From Bacteroides sedimenti (GTDB lineage: Bacteria; Bacteroidota; Bacteroidia; Bacteroidales; Bacteroidaceae), in the NCBI RefSeq assembly GCF_040365225.1, contig NZ_AP028055.1, positions 3,735,001 through 3,758,787 on the forward strand: 23,787 bases of DNA, written 5' to 3'. Under the pieces are notes generated by a model that did no database searches, was not told where the DNA came from, and worked only from the letters and a program-made list of their open reading frames with translations. Positions 7,604 through 16,001 of the stretch are shown here, piece after piece. Numbering within the stretch: position 1 is the stretch's first letter; each line of letters opens with the position of its first letter. A program made the translations under genes and the position numbers.

Positions 7604-8425
7604 ATGAAGAGAAATATTCTGTTCCTGCTCATCAGCCTTTCGTTCACAGGCATTCATGCGCAAGACTATAAAACTTATTTTGATAAAGCAACCCGTTGCG
7701 AACAGACAGATAGCCTGGAACAGGCAGAAAAGTATTACCGGTTGGCCCTCAAGGCTGAGCCTACAAATGCCCATAACTGCATGATTTTTGCCAATCTAGG
7801 AAGGCTGCAGTACCAGATGCACCGGATGGAAGAAGCGATGGAATCGTATGATATGGCGCTGAACATGGCACCCTTGACTGTGCCTATCCTGATGGACCGT
7901 GCCTCTCTTGCCCTCGAAATGGGAAATGCCGATAAGGCGCTTGTAGATTGCAGTACAATCTTGGATGTAAATAAGAATAACGCTAAAGCGTTGTTGGTCC
8001 GTGCGTATCTGCGAACCGCCCGTCGGGAATATAAAGAAGCGCACGAAGACTATAATAAGCTGCTGGAATTGGAGCCTCTCAATGCGGCTGGCAGAATGGG
8101 ATTGGCGCTGCTATATCAGGACGAGCAGAAATACAAGGAAGCACTCGAGGTTTTGAATAAAGTTATTACAGATGAAGCTGATGACGCGGAACTATATATT
8201 GTGCGGGCCGGCATTGAAAAAGATATGAATCAGCTGGACTTTGCCCTGATAGATTTGGATAAGGCCATCAGCCTCTCACCTCAATATGCAAATGCCTATT
8301 TGTTGCGTGGAGAAATTCTCCGAAAACTAGATAAAAAGGCAATGGCGAAACAAGATTTTGAGAAAGCTATTCAATTGGGCATTCCCCGTGCAGAATTAAT
8401 GGAACAACTAAAAGAGTGTAAATAG
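7604..8425 (+). CDS. Exported tetratricopeptide-repeat (TPR) protein
   Basis: 273 residues. Residues 1-19 form a signal peptide (MKRNILFLLISLSFTGIHA), with likely cleavage before QDYKTYF. There is no lipobox cysteine, so the protein is probably periplasmic. The rest is about seven TPR units of about 34 residues. Their second helices show in segments such as AEKYYRLALKAEPTNA, AMESYDMALNMAP, AHEDYNKLLELEPLNA and ALIDLDKAISLSPQYA. TPRs bind other proteins; the partner is unknown. It lies 15 bp after cysK, so it should be on the cysK message, though nothing in it suggests a sulfur role. Its last codons (K-E-C-K-stop) lie inside the palindromic terminator shared with recQ. Confidence 0.9.
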   Translation: MKRNILFLLISLSFTGIHAQDYKTYFDKATRCEQTDSLEQAEKYYRLALKAEPTNAHNCMIFANLGRLQYQMHRMEEAMESYDMALNMAPLTVPILMDRASLALEMGNADKALVDCSTILDVNKNNAKALLVRAYLRTARREYKEAHEDYNKLLELEPLNAAGRMGLALLYQDEQKYKEALEVLNKVITDEADDAELYIVRAGIEKDMNQLDFALIDLDKAISLSPQYANAYLLRGEILRKLDKKAMAKQDFEKAIQLGIPRAELMEQLKECK

Positions 8426-8450
8426 GCAGTCCGCCTATTTACACTCTTTT
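8410..8450. terminator. Bidirectional terminator, perfect 18-bp palindrome overlapping both gene ends
   Basis: The arm AAAAGAGTGTAAATAGGC (8410-8427) and its exact reverse complement (8433-8450) flank a 5-bp loop, AGTCC. Each strand has an A-run before and a T-run after the stem, so it can act in both directions. The stops of the TPR gene (8423-8425) and recQ (8435-8437) both lie inside the hairpin. Confidence 0.92.
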
Positions 8451-10252
8451 GTAAATTTTCGTATTAACTCTACAAACTCTTTTCCGTATTTTTCTTTTTT
8501 TACCTCTCCAATTCCGCTTATATTGCCGAATGCCTCGATTGTGAGTGGACGTATGGTACTTAATAGTCGCAAAACCTTGTCGGAAAAAATAATGTATGCC
8601 GGCAGTGCCTGTTGGTCGGCCACCTTCTTTCTGTAGGTACGCAGTTCTTCGAACAAAGCTTCATCTTCGTTCTGGTAGGTAGGCTTTTCCGGTTTTTCCT
8701 CACGCACCATTTTCTTTCTTGATTTAGGGGCAACATATTCTTCCCTCTTAATGGTAACCAGAATAGCCTTTTCTTTACCAAAGAGAACATTCCTGCCACT
8801 TTCGGTTATCTTCAGGTGATTATTCTCGTTGTAGGCAATTTCAAAATAACCCAACTGAAGCATTTGCAGAAGATAATCGTGCCAGTCTCGTGGTGGGATA
8901 TCTCTTCCTGCTCCGAATGTCTTCAATTGATTATATCCTCTTTCAATCACTTCAGCGTTATTAAATCCTTTCAAAATGTCTACCAGCATCGAAGTTCCTA
9001 TCTGTTCATTGGTTCGCGCAATGGCGCTCAGGGCCTTCTGAACAATGATTGTTCCGTCAAATCGTTCGGGTGGATTCTTGCATACATCGCAATTGCCGCA
9101 ATCATTTTCGGTTTGCTCACCGAAGTAGCTAAGCAGTATACGCCGGCGACAGATGTTGGCTTCTGCATATTGCTGCATCCGGTTCAGCTTTTCCAGATTT
9201 ATGCTTTGCTGATTACTGTCATTGGCAAACTTGCTTAAAAGAATCAAATCACCGATGGAATAGAACAAGACAGTATCGCTCTCCAAACCGTCTCTCCCGG
9301 CGCGTCCTATCTCCTGGTAGTAGTTCTCAATGCTTTTCGGCATATTGTAATGAATAACCCAGCGGACATTCGATTTATCGATGCCCATTCCGAAAGCGAT
9401 GGTGGCACAAACCACCTGCACCCTGTCATTTATAAAGTCATCCTGCGCTTTGTCTCTCACTGCAGGAGAAAGCCCGGCATGATAAACTGTTGCATTGATT
9501 CCGTTTTTATGTAAATTTTTAGCTACTTTCTCTGTATTGTTTCGGCTCAGACAATAAATAATACCACATTGCCCCGCTCTTTTATGAATAAATTCAACTA
9601 TACTTTTTGTTTTTTCTTTTTCCTGATAACCTCTTTTTACTGTCAGACTCAAATTGGGACGGTCAAATGAAGAGATAAATATTTTAGGATTCTTCAACCT
9701 GAGTTGATGAATTATATCGTTTCTTGTAATTTTATCTGCTGTTGCCGTCAGAGCAACGACAGGTACATTTGGAAATTTTTCTCTTAAAATATTCATCTGA
9801 GTATACTCAGGCCTGAAATCATGTCCCCATTGCGATATGCAATGTGCCTCGTCTATCGCAAACAAGGATATCTGTATGTCTCTGAGCAAATAATCCGTTT
9901 CCGACAATAGTTTTTCCGGTGAGACATAAAGTAGCTTTATTTTACCCATCAAACAATTACGCCGTATATTCGCGTTTTCTGTCTCGGTATTGTTGCTGTT
10001 GAGTGCGGCAGCGGGTACTCCATTGGCATGAAGGGCTTCCACCTGGTCCTTCATTAATGAAATCAAAGGCGATACAACGATGGTTGTTCCCTCCATCAAT
10101 AAGGATGGCAATTGATAGCAAATAGACTTTCCTCCGCCTGTTGGCATCAGTATAAGTGCATCTTTTTTAGTTTGTATGTGTTTTACAATCTCCTCTTGTA
10201 AAGGTCGAAAAGAATCGTATCCGAAATATGTTTTAAGTGTTTGAAGCATCAT
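8435..10252 (-). CDS. recQ: ATP-dependent DNA helicase RecQ
   Basis: 605 residues from the ATG at 10250-10252; a second ATG follows at once (10247-10249). The open frame extends to a TTG at 10279, but that codon lies in the -7 promoter motif, so it is not the start. RecQ is a 3'-5' helicase of recombination and fork repair. Landmarks: FGYDSFRPLQEEIV at the N-terminus, Walker A MPTGGGKS (36-43), DEAH box (124-127), and a RecQ-C-terminal zinc region with CRRR...CGNCDVC. An HRDC domain follows at the end (PAYIIFSDKVLRLLSTIRP ... ISGIGEVKKEKYG). It converges with the TPR gene; the stop codons are 9 bp apart and the two share a palindromic terminator. Confidence 0.96.
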   Translation of the reverse strand: MMLQTLKTYFGYDSFRPLQEEIVKHIQTKKDALILMPTGGGKSICYQLPSLLMEGTTIVVSPLISLMKDQVEALHANGVPAAALNSNNTETENANIRRNCLMGKIKLLYVSPEKLLSETDYLLRDIQISLFAIDEAHCISQWGHDFRPEYTQMNILREKFPNVPVVALTATADKITRNDIIHQLRLKNPKIFISSFDRPNLSLTVKRGYQEKEKTKSIVEFIHKRAGQCGIIYCLSRNNTEKVAKNLHKNGINATVYHAGLSPAVRDKAQDDFINDRVQVVCATIAFGMGIDKSNVRWVIHYNMPKSIENYYQEIGRAGRDGLESDTVLFYSIGDLILLSKFANDSNQQSINLEKLNRMQQYAEANICRRRILLSYFGEQTENDCGNCDVCKNPPERFDGTIIVQKALSAIARTNEQIGTSMLVDILKGFNNAEVIERGYNQLKTFGAGRDIPPRDWHDYLLQMLQLGYFEIAYNENNHLKITESGRNVLFGKEKAILVTIKREEYVAPKSRKKMVREEKPEKPTYQNEDEALFEELRTYRKKVADQQALPAYIIFSDKVLRLLSTIRPLTIEAFGNISGIGEVKKEKYGKEFVELIRKFTKECK

Positions 10253-10276
10253 TCCTGTTATCGTCTTTATATTTTG

Positions 10277-10284
10277 CAAAGGTA
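10277..10284 (-). promoter_or_regulatory. Bacteroides-type -7 element for recQ
   Basis: The minus strand reads TACCTTTG, an exact TAnnTTTG match, 24 bp before the recQ ATG. No good -33 TTTG is seen at 19-21 bp. It decides the recQ start, because the TTG alternative at 10279 lies in this element. Confidence 0.5.
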
Positions 10285-10457
10285 GGGGAAAAAAAGGAAT
10301 AAATGGTGTTGACTATAATTTATTATGAATAAGGTATATATATTCATTTTTATTTCCTCTAAACAATCTACATTTGTTAAAAAAGCTTGTAAAAATGGAG
10401 GTTTGGATTAAATATATCTTCAATTGAAAATTTTTTATGAAAAAATAGCTCTGATTA

Positions 10458-10489
10458 TTTGCATATATGAAAATAATGTATGATTTTTG
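10458..10489 (+). promoter_or_regulatory. Promoter of the short AraC-type gene
   Basis: TTTG at 10458-10461, a 20-bp spacer, then GATTTTTG at 10482-10489. This is 7 of 8 positions of TAnnTTTG, at the correct spacing. It would give a leader of about 55 nt. The surrounding 10285-10551 is very AT-rich. Confidence 0.5.
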
Positions 10490-10551
10490 TAACAGCAATG
10501 TAAAGTATGTAGATTGATATTCTTATAAATAAAACCTAACCAGTAAATTCA

Positions 10552-11037
10552 ATGAGTGATTTAAAAACAAACGAAAGCGGAAGTCAGACTTCTGCGGCCG
10601 AAAATGCCCCACGTAAAAGGCCTTATAACCTGAGAGAAAAAAAGGATAAGAAGGCAGCTTACAGATCTTTGATCAGACCAGAACTTGCTGATGAACTGTA
10701 CGACAAGATTCTTAATATCATCGTAGTTCAGAAGAAGTACAAAGACCCTGATTACTCTGCTAAAGATTTAGCAAAAGAGTTGAAGACAAACACACGCTAT
10801 CTTTCTGCTGTCGTAAACTCTCGTTTTGGGATGAATTATTCTTGTTTGCTTAATGAGTACAGAGTTAAAGATGCTTTGCACATCCTTACAGATAAGAGAT
10901 ATGCTGACCTTAATGTAGAAGAAATCAGTGCAATGGTTGGATTTGCTAACCGCCAGTCTTTCTACGCAGCATTTTACAAAAATGTAGGTGAAACTCCTAA
11001 CGGATACCGTAAGAGAAATTCAGAAATTAAGAAGTAA
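10552..11037 (+). CDS. Short AraC-type helix-turn-helix DNA-binding protein
   Basis: 161 residues. Residues 1-35 are polar, basic and probably disordered (RKRPYNLREKKDKK). The rest is a two-helix-turn-helix AraC/XylS domain: a first unit around 69-92 (SAKDLAKELKTNTRYLSAVVNS) and a second around 122-150 (VEEISAMVGFANRQSFYAAF...GETPNGYR), which carries the AraC signature. No sensor, receiver or membrane part is present, so it is a stand-alone DNA-binding protein. It has its own promoter and terminator and is monocistronic. Its target is unknown. AraC-type regulators in this phylum are more often part of large hybrid two-component proteins, which makes this compact form notable. Confidence 0.85.
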   Translation: MSDLKTNESGSQTSAAENAPRKRPYNLREKKDKKAAYRSLIRPELADELYDKILNIIVVQKKYKDPDYSAKDLAKELKTNTRYLSAVVNSRFGMNYSCLLNEYRVKDALHILTDKRYADLNVEEISAMVGFANRQSFYAAFYKNVGETPNGYRKRNSEIKK

Positions 11038-11069
11038 TAGCTTTTTGTCTATTATTCCTCAATTATAGA

Positions 11070-11117
11070 AAAAGGGATTATTTCAACTTCAGGTTGGAGT
11101 ATTCCCCTTTTCTTGTT
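11070..11117 (+). terminator. Intrinsic terminator after the AraC-type gene
   Basis: AAAAGGG(11070-11076)...TTTCAAC pairs with GTTGGAG...CCCCTTTT (ending 11111) around a TTCAG loop, with one bulge and two wobbles. A T-rich tail follows (TCTTGTTTTTG). Confidence 0.75.
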
Positions 11118-11149
11118 TTTGCGATGTTCATAAATGAAAATATATAAAA

Positions 11150-13195
11150 ATGAAAAGACAATTAATACTGATGATTATGCTTTTATCATTTCTTTCCTCA
11201 TGTGGAAACCTGAAGAAAGCTGCTGAAGCAGATAAATTCAATTATAAAGTTGAACAGTTTGCCGACCTTCAGCTTCTGAGATATAAAGTGCACGGTTTTG
11301 ACCAGCTTTCACTGAAACAGAAAGAACTGATTTACTACCTTTCGCAGGCTGCACTTGAAGGACGTGACATTCTGTACGACCAGAACGGTAAATATAACCT
11401 GATTATCCGCAGATTACTGGAAGCGGCTTATCTTAATTATACCGGCGATAAGAAAGATGCCGATTTTGTGAAGATGGAGACTTACCTCAAGAGAGTTTGG
11501 TTCTCTAATGGTATTCACCATCACTATGGTTGTGAAAAGTTCGCTCCAGGCTTTACTCCGGAGTTCTTCAGAGGAGTACTCGAAAAGATTGACCCAGCTA
11601 AGCTTCCTCTTGAAAAAGGACAGACACTGGCACAGCTTTGCGAAGAGATATTTCCTGTGATCTTCGATCCAAAAGTTATGCCTAAGAGAGTGAATCAGGC
11701 TGACGGAGAAGATTTGATCCAAACTTCTGCAAGTAATTACTACGAAGGAATAACTCAGCAGGAAGCGGAGAATTTCTATGCCGGTCTTAAAAACCCGAAT
11801 GATTCAACCCCTGTTTCATATGGATTGAACAGTAGATTGGTGAAGGAAAATGGGAAAATCTACGAAAAGGTTTGGAAAGTAGGAGGATTGTACTCTCCAG
11901 CATTGGAAAAAATTGTGTATTGGCTCAAAAAAGCTGAAGGAGTAACCGAAAATGATACTCAGAAGGCGGTTATAGCCAAGCTGATTGAATACTATCAAAC
12001 AGGCGACTTAAAGAAATTTGATGACTATTGTATCCTTTGGGTGAAGGATCTGAATTCGAGAGTTGACTTTGTGAATGGGTTTACTGAAAGTTATGGTGAC
12101 CCGCTTGGACTAAAAGCAAGCTGGGAGTCTATCGTAAACTTTAAGGATATGGAAGCTACCAAAAGGACCGAGACAATCAGTAACAATGCACAGTGGTTTG
12201 AAGACCATTCTCCGGTCGACAAACAGTTCAAGAAAGAGGTGGTAAAAGGAGTTTCAGCCAAGGTTATTACTGCGGCAATTCTTGCTGGCGACTTATACCC
12301 CGCTACAGCAATCGGGATTAATCTTCCCAATGCCAACTGGATTCGTGCTCATCATGGGTCGAAGTCGGTTACAATCGGAAACCTGACTGATGCTTACAAC
12401 AAAGCAGCACACGGAAGTGGTTTCTTTGAAGAGTTTGCATACAGCAAGGCCGAGATTGAGTTGAACGACAAATATGCAGACCTGACTAACGATCTTCATA
12501 CTGATCTACACGAATGTTTGGGGCATGGATCTGGCCAGCTGCTTCCCGGAGTTGACCCGGATGCTTTAAAGGCATATGGTTCTACCATTGAAGAGGCTCG
12601 CGCCGATTTGTTTGGACTTTACTATTTGCCGGATCAGAAGATGATAGATTTGGGTATCATTCCTGATGCCGATGCTTTTAAGGCTGAATATTATTCTTAT
12701 ATGATGAATGGCCTGATGACTCAGCTGGTTCGTATTGAGCTTGGAAATAATGTGGAAGAGTCTCATATGCGCAACCGTCAGCTTATTGCCCGCTGGGTAT
12801 TTGAGAAAGGAACTCCCGAAAAAGTTGTTGAATTGGTGAAAAAAGACGGAAAAACCTATGTGCGCATCAATGATTACAAAAAACTCCGTGAACTGTTTGG
12901 CAAATTATTGGCAGAAATTCAACGGATTAAGTCGGAAGGTGACTTTGCTGCAGCCCGTAACTTGGTTGAAGCATATGCAGTGAAGGTGGATCCAGTACTT
13001 CATAAAGAGGTGTTGGAACGCTATAAGAAACTGAACCTTGCTCCATATAAAGGTTTTGTAAATCCGGTATATCAGGTGGTGGCTAATCCGAACGGAGAGG
13101 TTAAAGATGTGAAAGTATCATATGACGAAGGTTATGCTGAGCAGATGCTTCGATATGGAAGAGAATATTCCACATTACCCAATAGAAATGAGTAA
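11150..13195 (+). CDS. Dipeptidyl peptidase III (M49 metallopeptidase), lipoprotein
   Basis: 681 residues, close to the length of the characterised Bacteroides thetaiotaomicron enzyme as I recall it. It removes dipeptides from peptide N-termini with zinc. The M49 zinc motif is HECLGH (454-459), with Glu455 catalytic; the second motif EEARAD (481-486) supplies the third zinc ligand, Glu482. The N-terminus MKRQLILMIMLLSFLSSCGN is a lipoprotein signal with Cys18 as the lipidated residue, so the mature enzyme is membrane-anchored in the periplasm or outer membrane. Eukaryotic DPP III is cytosolic, so this location is a bacterial trait. An AlkD-like gene follows 6 bp after the stop. No clear promoter motif is seen in the 40 bp before the start. 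Confidence 0.95.
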   Translation: MKRQLILMIMLLSFLSSCGNLKKAAEADKFNYKVEQFADLQLLRYKVHGFDQLSLKQKELIYYLSQAALEGRDILYDQNGKYNLIIRRLLEAAYLNYTGDKKDADFVKMETYLKRVWFSNGIHHHYGCEKFAPGFTPEFFRGVLEKIDPAKLPLEKGQTLAQLCEEIFPVIFDPKVMPKRVNQADGEDLIQTSASNYYEGITQQEAENFYAGLKNPNDSTPVSYGLNSRLVKENGKIYEKVWKVGGLYSPALEKIVYWLKKAEGVTENDTQKAVIAKLIEYYQTGDLKKFDDYCILWVKDLNSRVDFVNGFTESYGDPLGLKASWESIVNFKDMEATKRTETISNNAQWFEDHSPVDKQFKKEVVKGVSAKVITAAILAGDLYPATAIGINLPNANWIRAHHGSKSVTIGNLTDAYNKAAHGSGFFEEFAYSKAEIELNDKYADLTNDLHTDLHECLGHGSGQLLPGVDPDALKAYGSTIEEARADLFGLYYLPDQKMIDLGIIPDADAFKAEYYSYMMNGLMTQLVRIELGNNVEESHMRNRQLIARWVFEKGTPEKVVELVKKDGKTYVRINDYKKLRELFGKLLAEIQRIKSEGDFAAARNLVEAYAVKVDPVLHKEVLERYKKLNLAPYKGFVNPVYQVVANPNGEVKDVKVSYDEGYAEQMLRYGREYSTLPNRNE

Positions 13196-13201
13196 TCTGC
13201 A

Positions 13202-13870
13202 ATGGAAACTAATGAATTAATCAAAGAGATAAAGACACAACTCCGTTTATCGATGAACGGAGTTGCGTCTCAAAGTATGCGTGAAAAAGGGTTGAACTAC
13301 AAACTTAATTTTGGTGTGGAACTTCCCAGAATAAAGGAGATTGCCCGTCAGTTTGAACAAAATCACGACTTGGCTCAGGCTCTCTGGAAAGAAAATATCC
13401 GCGAGTCTAAGATCCTGGCCGGCATGTTGCAGCCGGTTGATTCTTTCTATCCCGAAATAGCGGATATTTGGGTGGAAGACATTCAGAATGCTGAGATAGC
13501 AGAACTTACCTGTATGAATCTGTTTCAGTATTTGCCCTATGCACCCGCTAAAGCTTTCCAATGGATGGCCGATGAAAGAGAGTATGTTCAGGCATGTGGT
13601 TTCCTGTTGGCAGCCCGTCTTCTGGGAAAAGGTGTTGAAATGAACGAAAGAGCCGAAGAGGAGTTTCTTGATCAGGCTTTGTCTGCGTTGTTGTCGCCGG
13701 TTTATTTTTCAAGGAAATCGGCTTCTGTAGCTCTTAAGAAATACGGCTTACAGAATAAAGGTAATGCTGAGAAGGTGATTAATATACTTGACAAGGAGGA
13801 AATTCACGCAAATGAAGATGTAAAATCGTTATTTGAAAATATCCGGTTTGAGATAGAATATCTTCTATAA
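13202..13870 (+). CDS. DNA alkylation repair (AlkD-like) HEAT-repeat protein
   Basis: 222 residues of short alternating helices, as in the AlkC/AlkD family of HEAT-like DNA glycosylases. Recognisable segments are GLNYKLNFGVELPRIKEIARQF near the N-terminus, ESKILAGMLQP in the middle, and SPVYFSRKSASVALKKYG near the end. AlkD removes bulky alkylated bases without base flipping. I cannot confirm the catalytic Asp/Trp/Arg set by eye, so activity is uncertain; some family members only bind DNA. It follows DPP III by 6 bp and must share its message, with no obvious functional link. Confidence 0.8.
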   Translation: METNELIKEIKTQLRLSMNGVASQSMREKGLNYKLNFGVELPRIKEIARQFEQNHDLAQALWKENIRESKILAGMLQPVDSFYPEIADIWVEDIQNAEIAELTCMNLFQYLPYAPAKAFQWMADEREYVQACGFLLAARLLGKGVEMNERAEEEFLDQALSALLSPVYFSRKSASVALKKYGLQNKGNAEKVINILDKEEIHANEDVKSLFENIRFEIEYLL

Positions 13871-13895
13871 TTTTTTCTCTTTAGCAAAAAAGAAG

Positions 13896-13903
13896 TAACT
13901 TTG
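13896..13903 (+). promoter_or_regulatory. Bacteroides-type -7 element for the Fur-family gene and purA
   Basis: TAACTTTG, an exact TAnnTTTG match, ends 21 bp before the ATG at 13925. A T-rich stretch about 20 bp upstream (13871-13876) is an imperfect -33. It sets the start: an upstream TTG at 13901 lies inside this element. Confidence 0.55.
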
Positions 13904-13924
13904 TTCGCGGTAAAATTGCCAGTA

Positions 13925-14395
13925 ATGGAAAAACAGAACGTTAAAGATACGGTAAAACAGATATTTACGGAATATCTAAATGCGAACAGTCATCGGAAAA
14001 CTCCCGAACGTTACGCTATACTGGATACTATATATTCCATAGACGGGCATTTTGGTATTGATTCGTTGTATAGCAAGATGATGAATCAGGAAAACTTTCG
14101 CGTAAGCCGTGCCACACTTTATAACACAATTACCCTTCTGATTGATGCCAAACTGATTATCAAGCATCAATTTGGAAATTCATCCCAGTACGAAAAATCT
14201 TTCAACATAGAAACACATCATCATCAAATTTGCACAGAATGCGGTAAGGTGACTGAGTTCCAGGATGATACACTGAGGAAAGCAATTGCTGGTACAAAGC
14301 TATCCAAATTCCAGATGTCACATTATTCCCTATATGTGTATGGTATCTGCAGCAGATGTGCTTGGGCTAAGAAGAAAAAGAAGATAAATAAATAA
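13925..14395 (+). CDS. Fur-family metal-dependent transcriptional regulator
   Basis: 156 residues from ATG 13925. The winged-helix domain is at 1-85, with recognition helix SRATLYNTITLL (61-72). The dimer domain carries HHHQICTECGKVTEF (98-112). Two CxxC pairs, Cys103/Cys106 and Cys142/Cys145, form the structural zinc site seen in Fur, PerR and Zur proteins. The tail is very basic (KKKKKINK). purA begins 19 bp after the stop, so the two form an operon driven by the -7 motif at 13896. Fur, PerR and Zur cannot be told apart with confidence by eye. The tyrosine- and histidine-rich regulatory loop would fit iron or peroxide sensing. Confidence 0.9.
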   Translation: MEKQNVKDTVKQIFTEYLNANSHRKTPERYAILDTIYSIDGHFGIDSLYSKMMNQENFRVSRATLYNTITLLIDAKLIIKHQFGNSSQYEKSFNIETHHHQICTECGKVTEFQDDTLRKAIAGTKLSKFQMSHYSLYVYGICSRCAWAKKKKKINK

Positions 14396-14414
14396 CAACT
14401 ATAGAATAAATAAA

Positions 14415-15686
14415 ATGAAAGTAGACGTTTTATTAGGATTGCAATGGGGCGATGAAGGAAAAGGTAAGGTTGTTGACGTATTAACTCCCGACTATGATGT
14501 GGTAGCACGTTTCCAGGGAGGACCAAACGCCGGCCATACTCTCGAATTCGAAGGCCAAAAGTATGTGCTTCGTTCTATTCCTTCCGGAATTTTCCAGGGA
14601 GATAAAGTGAACATCATTGGTAATGGTGTTGTGTTAGACCCCGCTTTGTTCAAAGCAGAAGCCGAAGCTCTGGAAGCTTCCGGTCATAAACTGAAAGAGA
14701 GACTTCACATTTCAAAGAAGGCACATCTTATCCTTCCGACTCATCGCCTGCTTGATGCCGCTTATGAAGCTGCAAAAGGAGATGCAAAGGTGGGTACTAC
14801 AGGAAAAGGTATCGGGCCGACCTATACAGATAAGATAAGCCGTAATGGTGTAAGAGTAGGAGATATCCTTGATAACTTTGAAACAACTTATAAAAACGCC
14901 AAAGCTCGTCATGAAGTAATTCTGAAGAGCCTGAACTATGAATACGACCTCTCTGCTCTGGAGAAAGAGTGGCTTGAGGGTATTGAATACCTGAAACAAT
15001 TCCACTTGGTGGATAGCGAACATGAGATAAACAATCTTCTTCGCGAAGGTAAAAGCGTACTTTGTGAAGGTGCTCAGGGTACCATGCTGGATATTGACTT
15101 CGGCTCTTATCCTTTTGTCACCTCTTCGAATACGGTTTGTGCAGGCGCTTGCATCGGACTTGGAATTGCACCAAACAAAATCGGAGAAGTATATGGTATT
15201 TTCAAAGCTTACTGTACACGTGTAGGTAGCGGTCCGTTCCCAACTGAACTATTTGATGAGACTGGAGAAACAATCTGTCAGATTGGTCACGAATATGGTG
15301 CGGTTACCGGACGTAAACGTCGTTGCGGATGGATTGACCTGGTAGCATTGAAGTACTCTGTAATGATCAATGGGGTTACCAAGCTGATTATGATGAAGAG
15401 CGATGTACTCGATACATTTGAAACAATCAAGGCTTGTGTTGCTTACAAGGTAAATGGCGAGGAAATTGATTACTTCCCATATGATATCAACGAAAACGTT
15501 GAACCGGTATATGTAGAACTTCCGGCATGGCAGGTAGATATGACCAAGATGCAGAGCGAAGATGAGTTCCCGGAAGAGTTCAATGCATATGTTACTTTCC
15601 TGGAAGAACAACTCGAAGTGCCTATCAAGATTGTATCTGTTGGTCCTGACAGAGAACAGACCATTGTTAGATATACTGAAGAATAA
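14415..15686 (+). CDS. purA: Adenylosuccinate synthetase
   Basis: 423 residues. PurA joins IMP and aspartate with GTP to make adenylosuccinate, the first step from IMP to AMP. Landmarks: the GTP loop GDEGKGK (12-18) with catalytic Asp13, GGPNAGHT (35-42) with catalytic His41, GTTGKGIGPTYTDK around 130, and the IMP-binding GAVTGRKRRCGWID near 295-308. The start MKVDVLLGLQWGDEGKGK is typical. It follows the Fur-family gene by 19 bp and is closed by a clean terminator at 15707. Confidence 0.98.
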   Translation: MKVDVLLGLQWGDEGKGKVVDVLTPDYDVVARFQGGPNAGHTLEFEGQKYVLRSIPSGIFQGDKVNIIGNGVVLDPALFKAEAEALEASGHKLKERLHISKKAHLILPTHRLLDAAYEAAKGDAKVGTTGKGIGPTYTDKISRNGVRVGDILDNFETTYKNAKARHEVILKSLNYEYDLSALEKEWLEGIEYLKQFHLVDSEHEINNLLREGKSVLCEGAQGTMLDIDFGSYPFVTSSNTVCAGACIGLGIAPNKIGEVYGIFKAYCTRVGSGPFPTELFDETGETICQIGHEYGAVTGRKRRCGWIDLVALKYSVMINGVTKLIMMKSDVLDTFETIKACVAYKVNGEEIDYFPYDINENVEPVYVELPAWQVDMTKMQSEDEFPEEFNAYVTFLEEQLEVPIKIVSVGPDREQTIVRYTEE

Positions 15687-15706
15687 TATTTAAATTATTT
15701 ATAATT

Positions 15707-15747
15707 AAAAAGGGTGAATCGCAGATGTGATTTCACCCTTTTTGTAT
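15707..15747 (+). terminator. Intrinsic terminator of the fur-family/purA operon
   Basis: AAAAAGGGTGAA (from 15707) pairs perfectly with TTCACCCTTTTT (to 15743). The stem extends inward by TC/GA with a one-base bulge, and a T-rich tail follows. Confidence 0.88.
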
Positions 15748-16001
15748 TTTGCTCGCCAGCCTGGAATCAACACCGGAGAGTTAAATCGAAGAGATTTTTT
15801 TAGTCTTGAAGCATTGTCTATTTCACAATACTTCTTATAGCAGATTCTTTTCCAATTTTATTACACAACGTTGCTATCCGCTGTATAAACGGTTCTATTT
15901 GCATAGATTTTATTATTCACAGCTATTATACAACTTTCAGATTCCGGTTCTGTGGGTTGAGGCTTGCGGTGCTATTGTTTGCCGGTAAGCTTCTTTCTCT
16001 C

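Noticed and set aside
15744..16001. Small gene or tRNA between purA and folB
   Set aside because: Short frames lack promoter motifs and family features, and I see no tRNA-like arms. A weak AAATC-GAAGA-GATTT hairpin near 15783 is too short to call.
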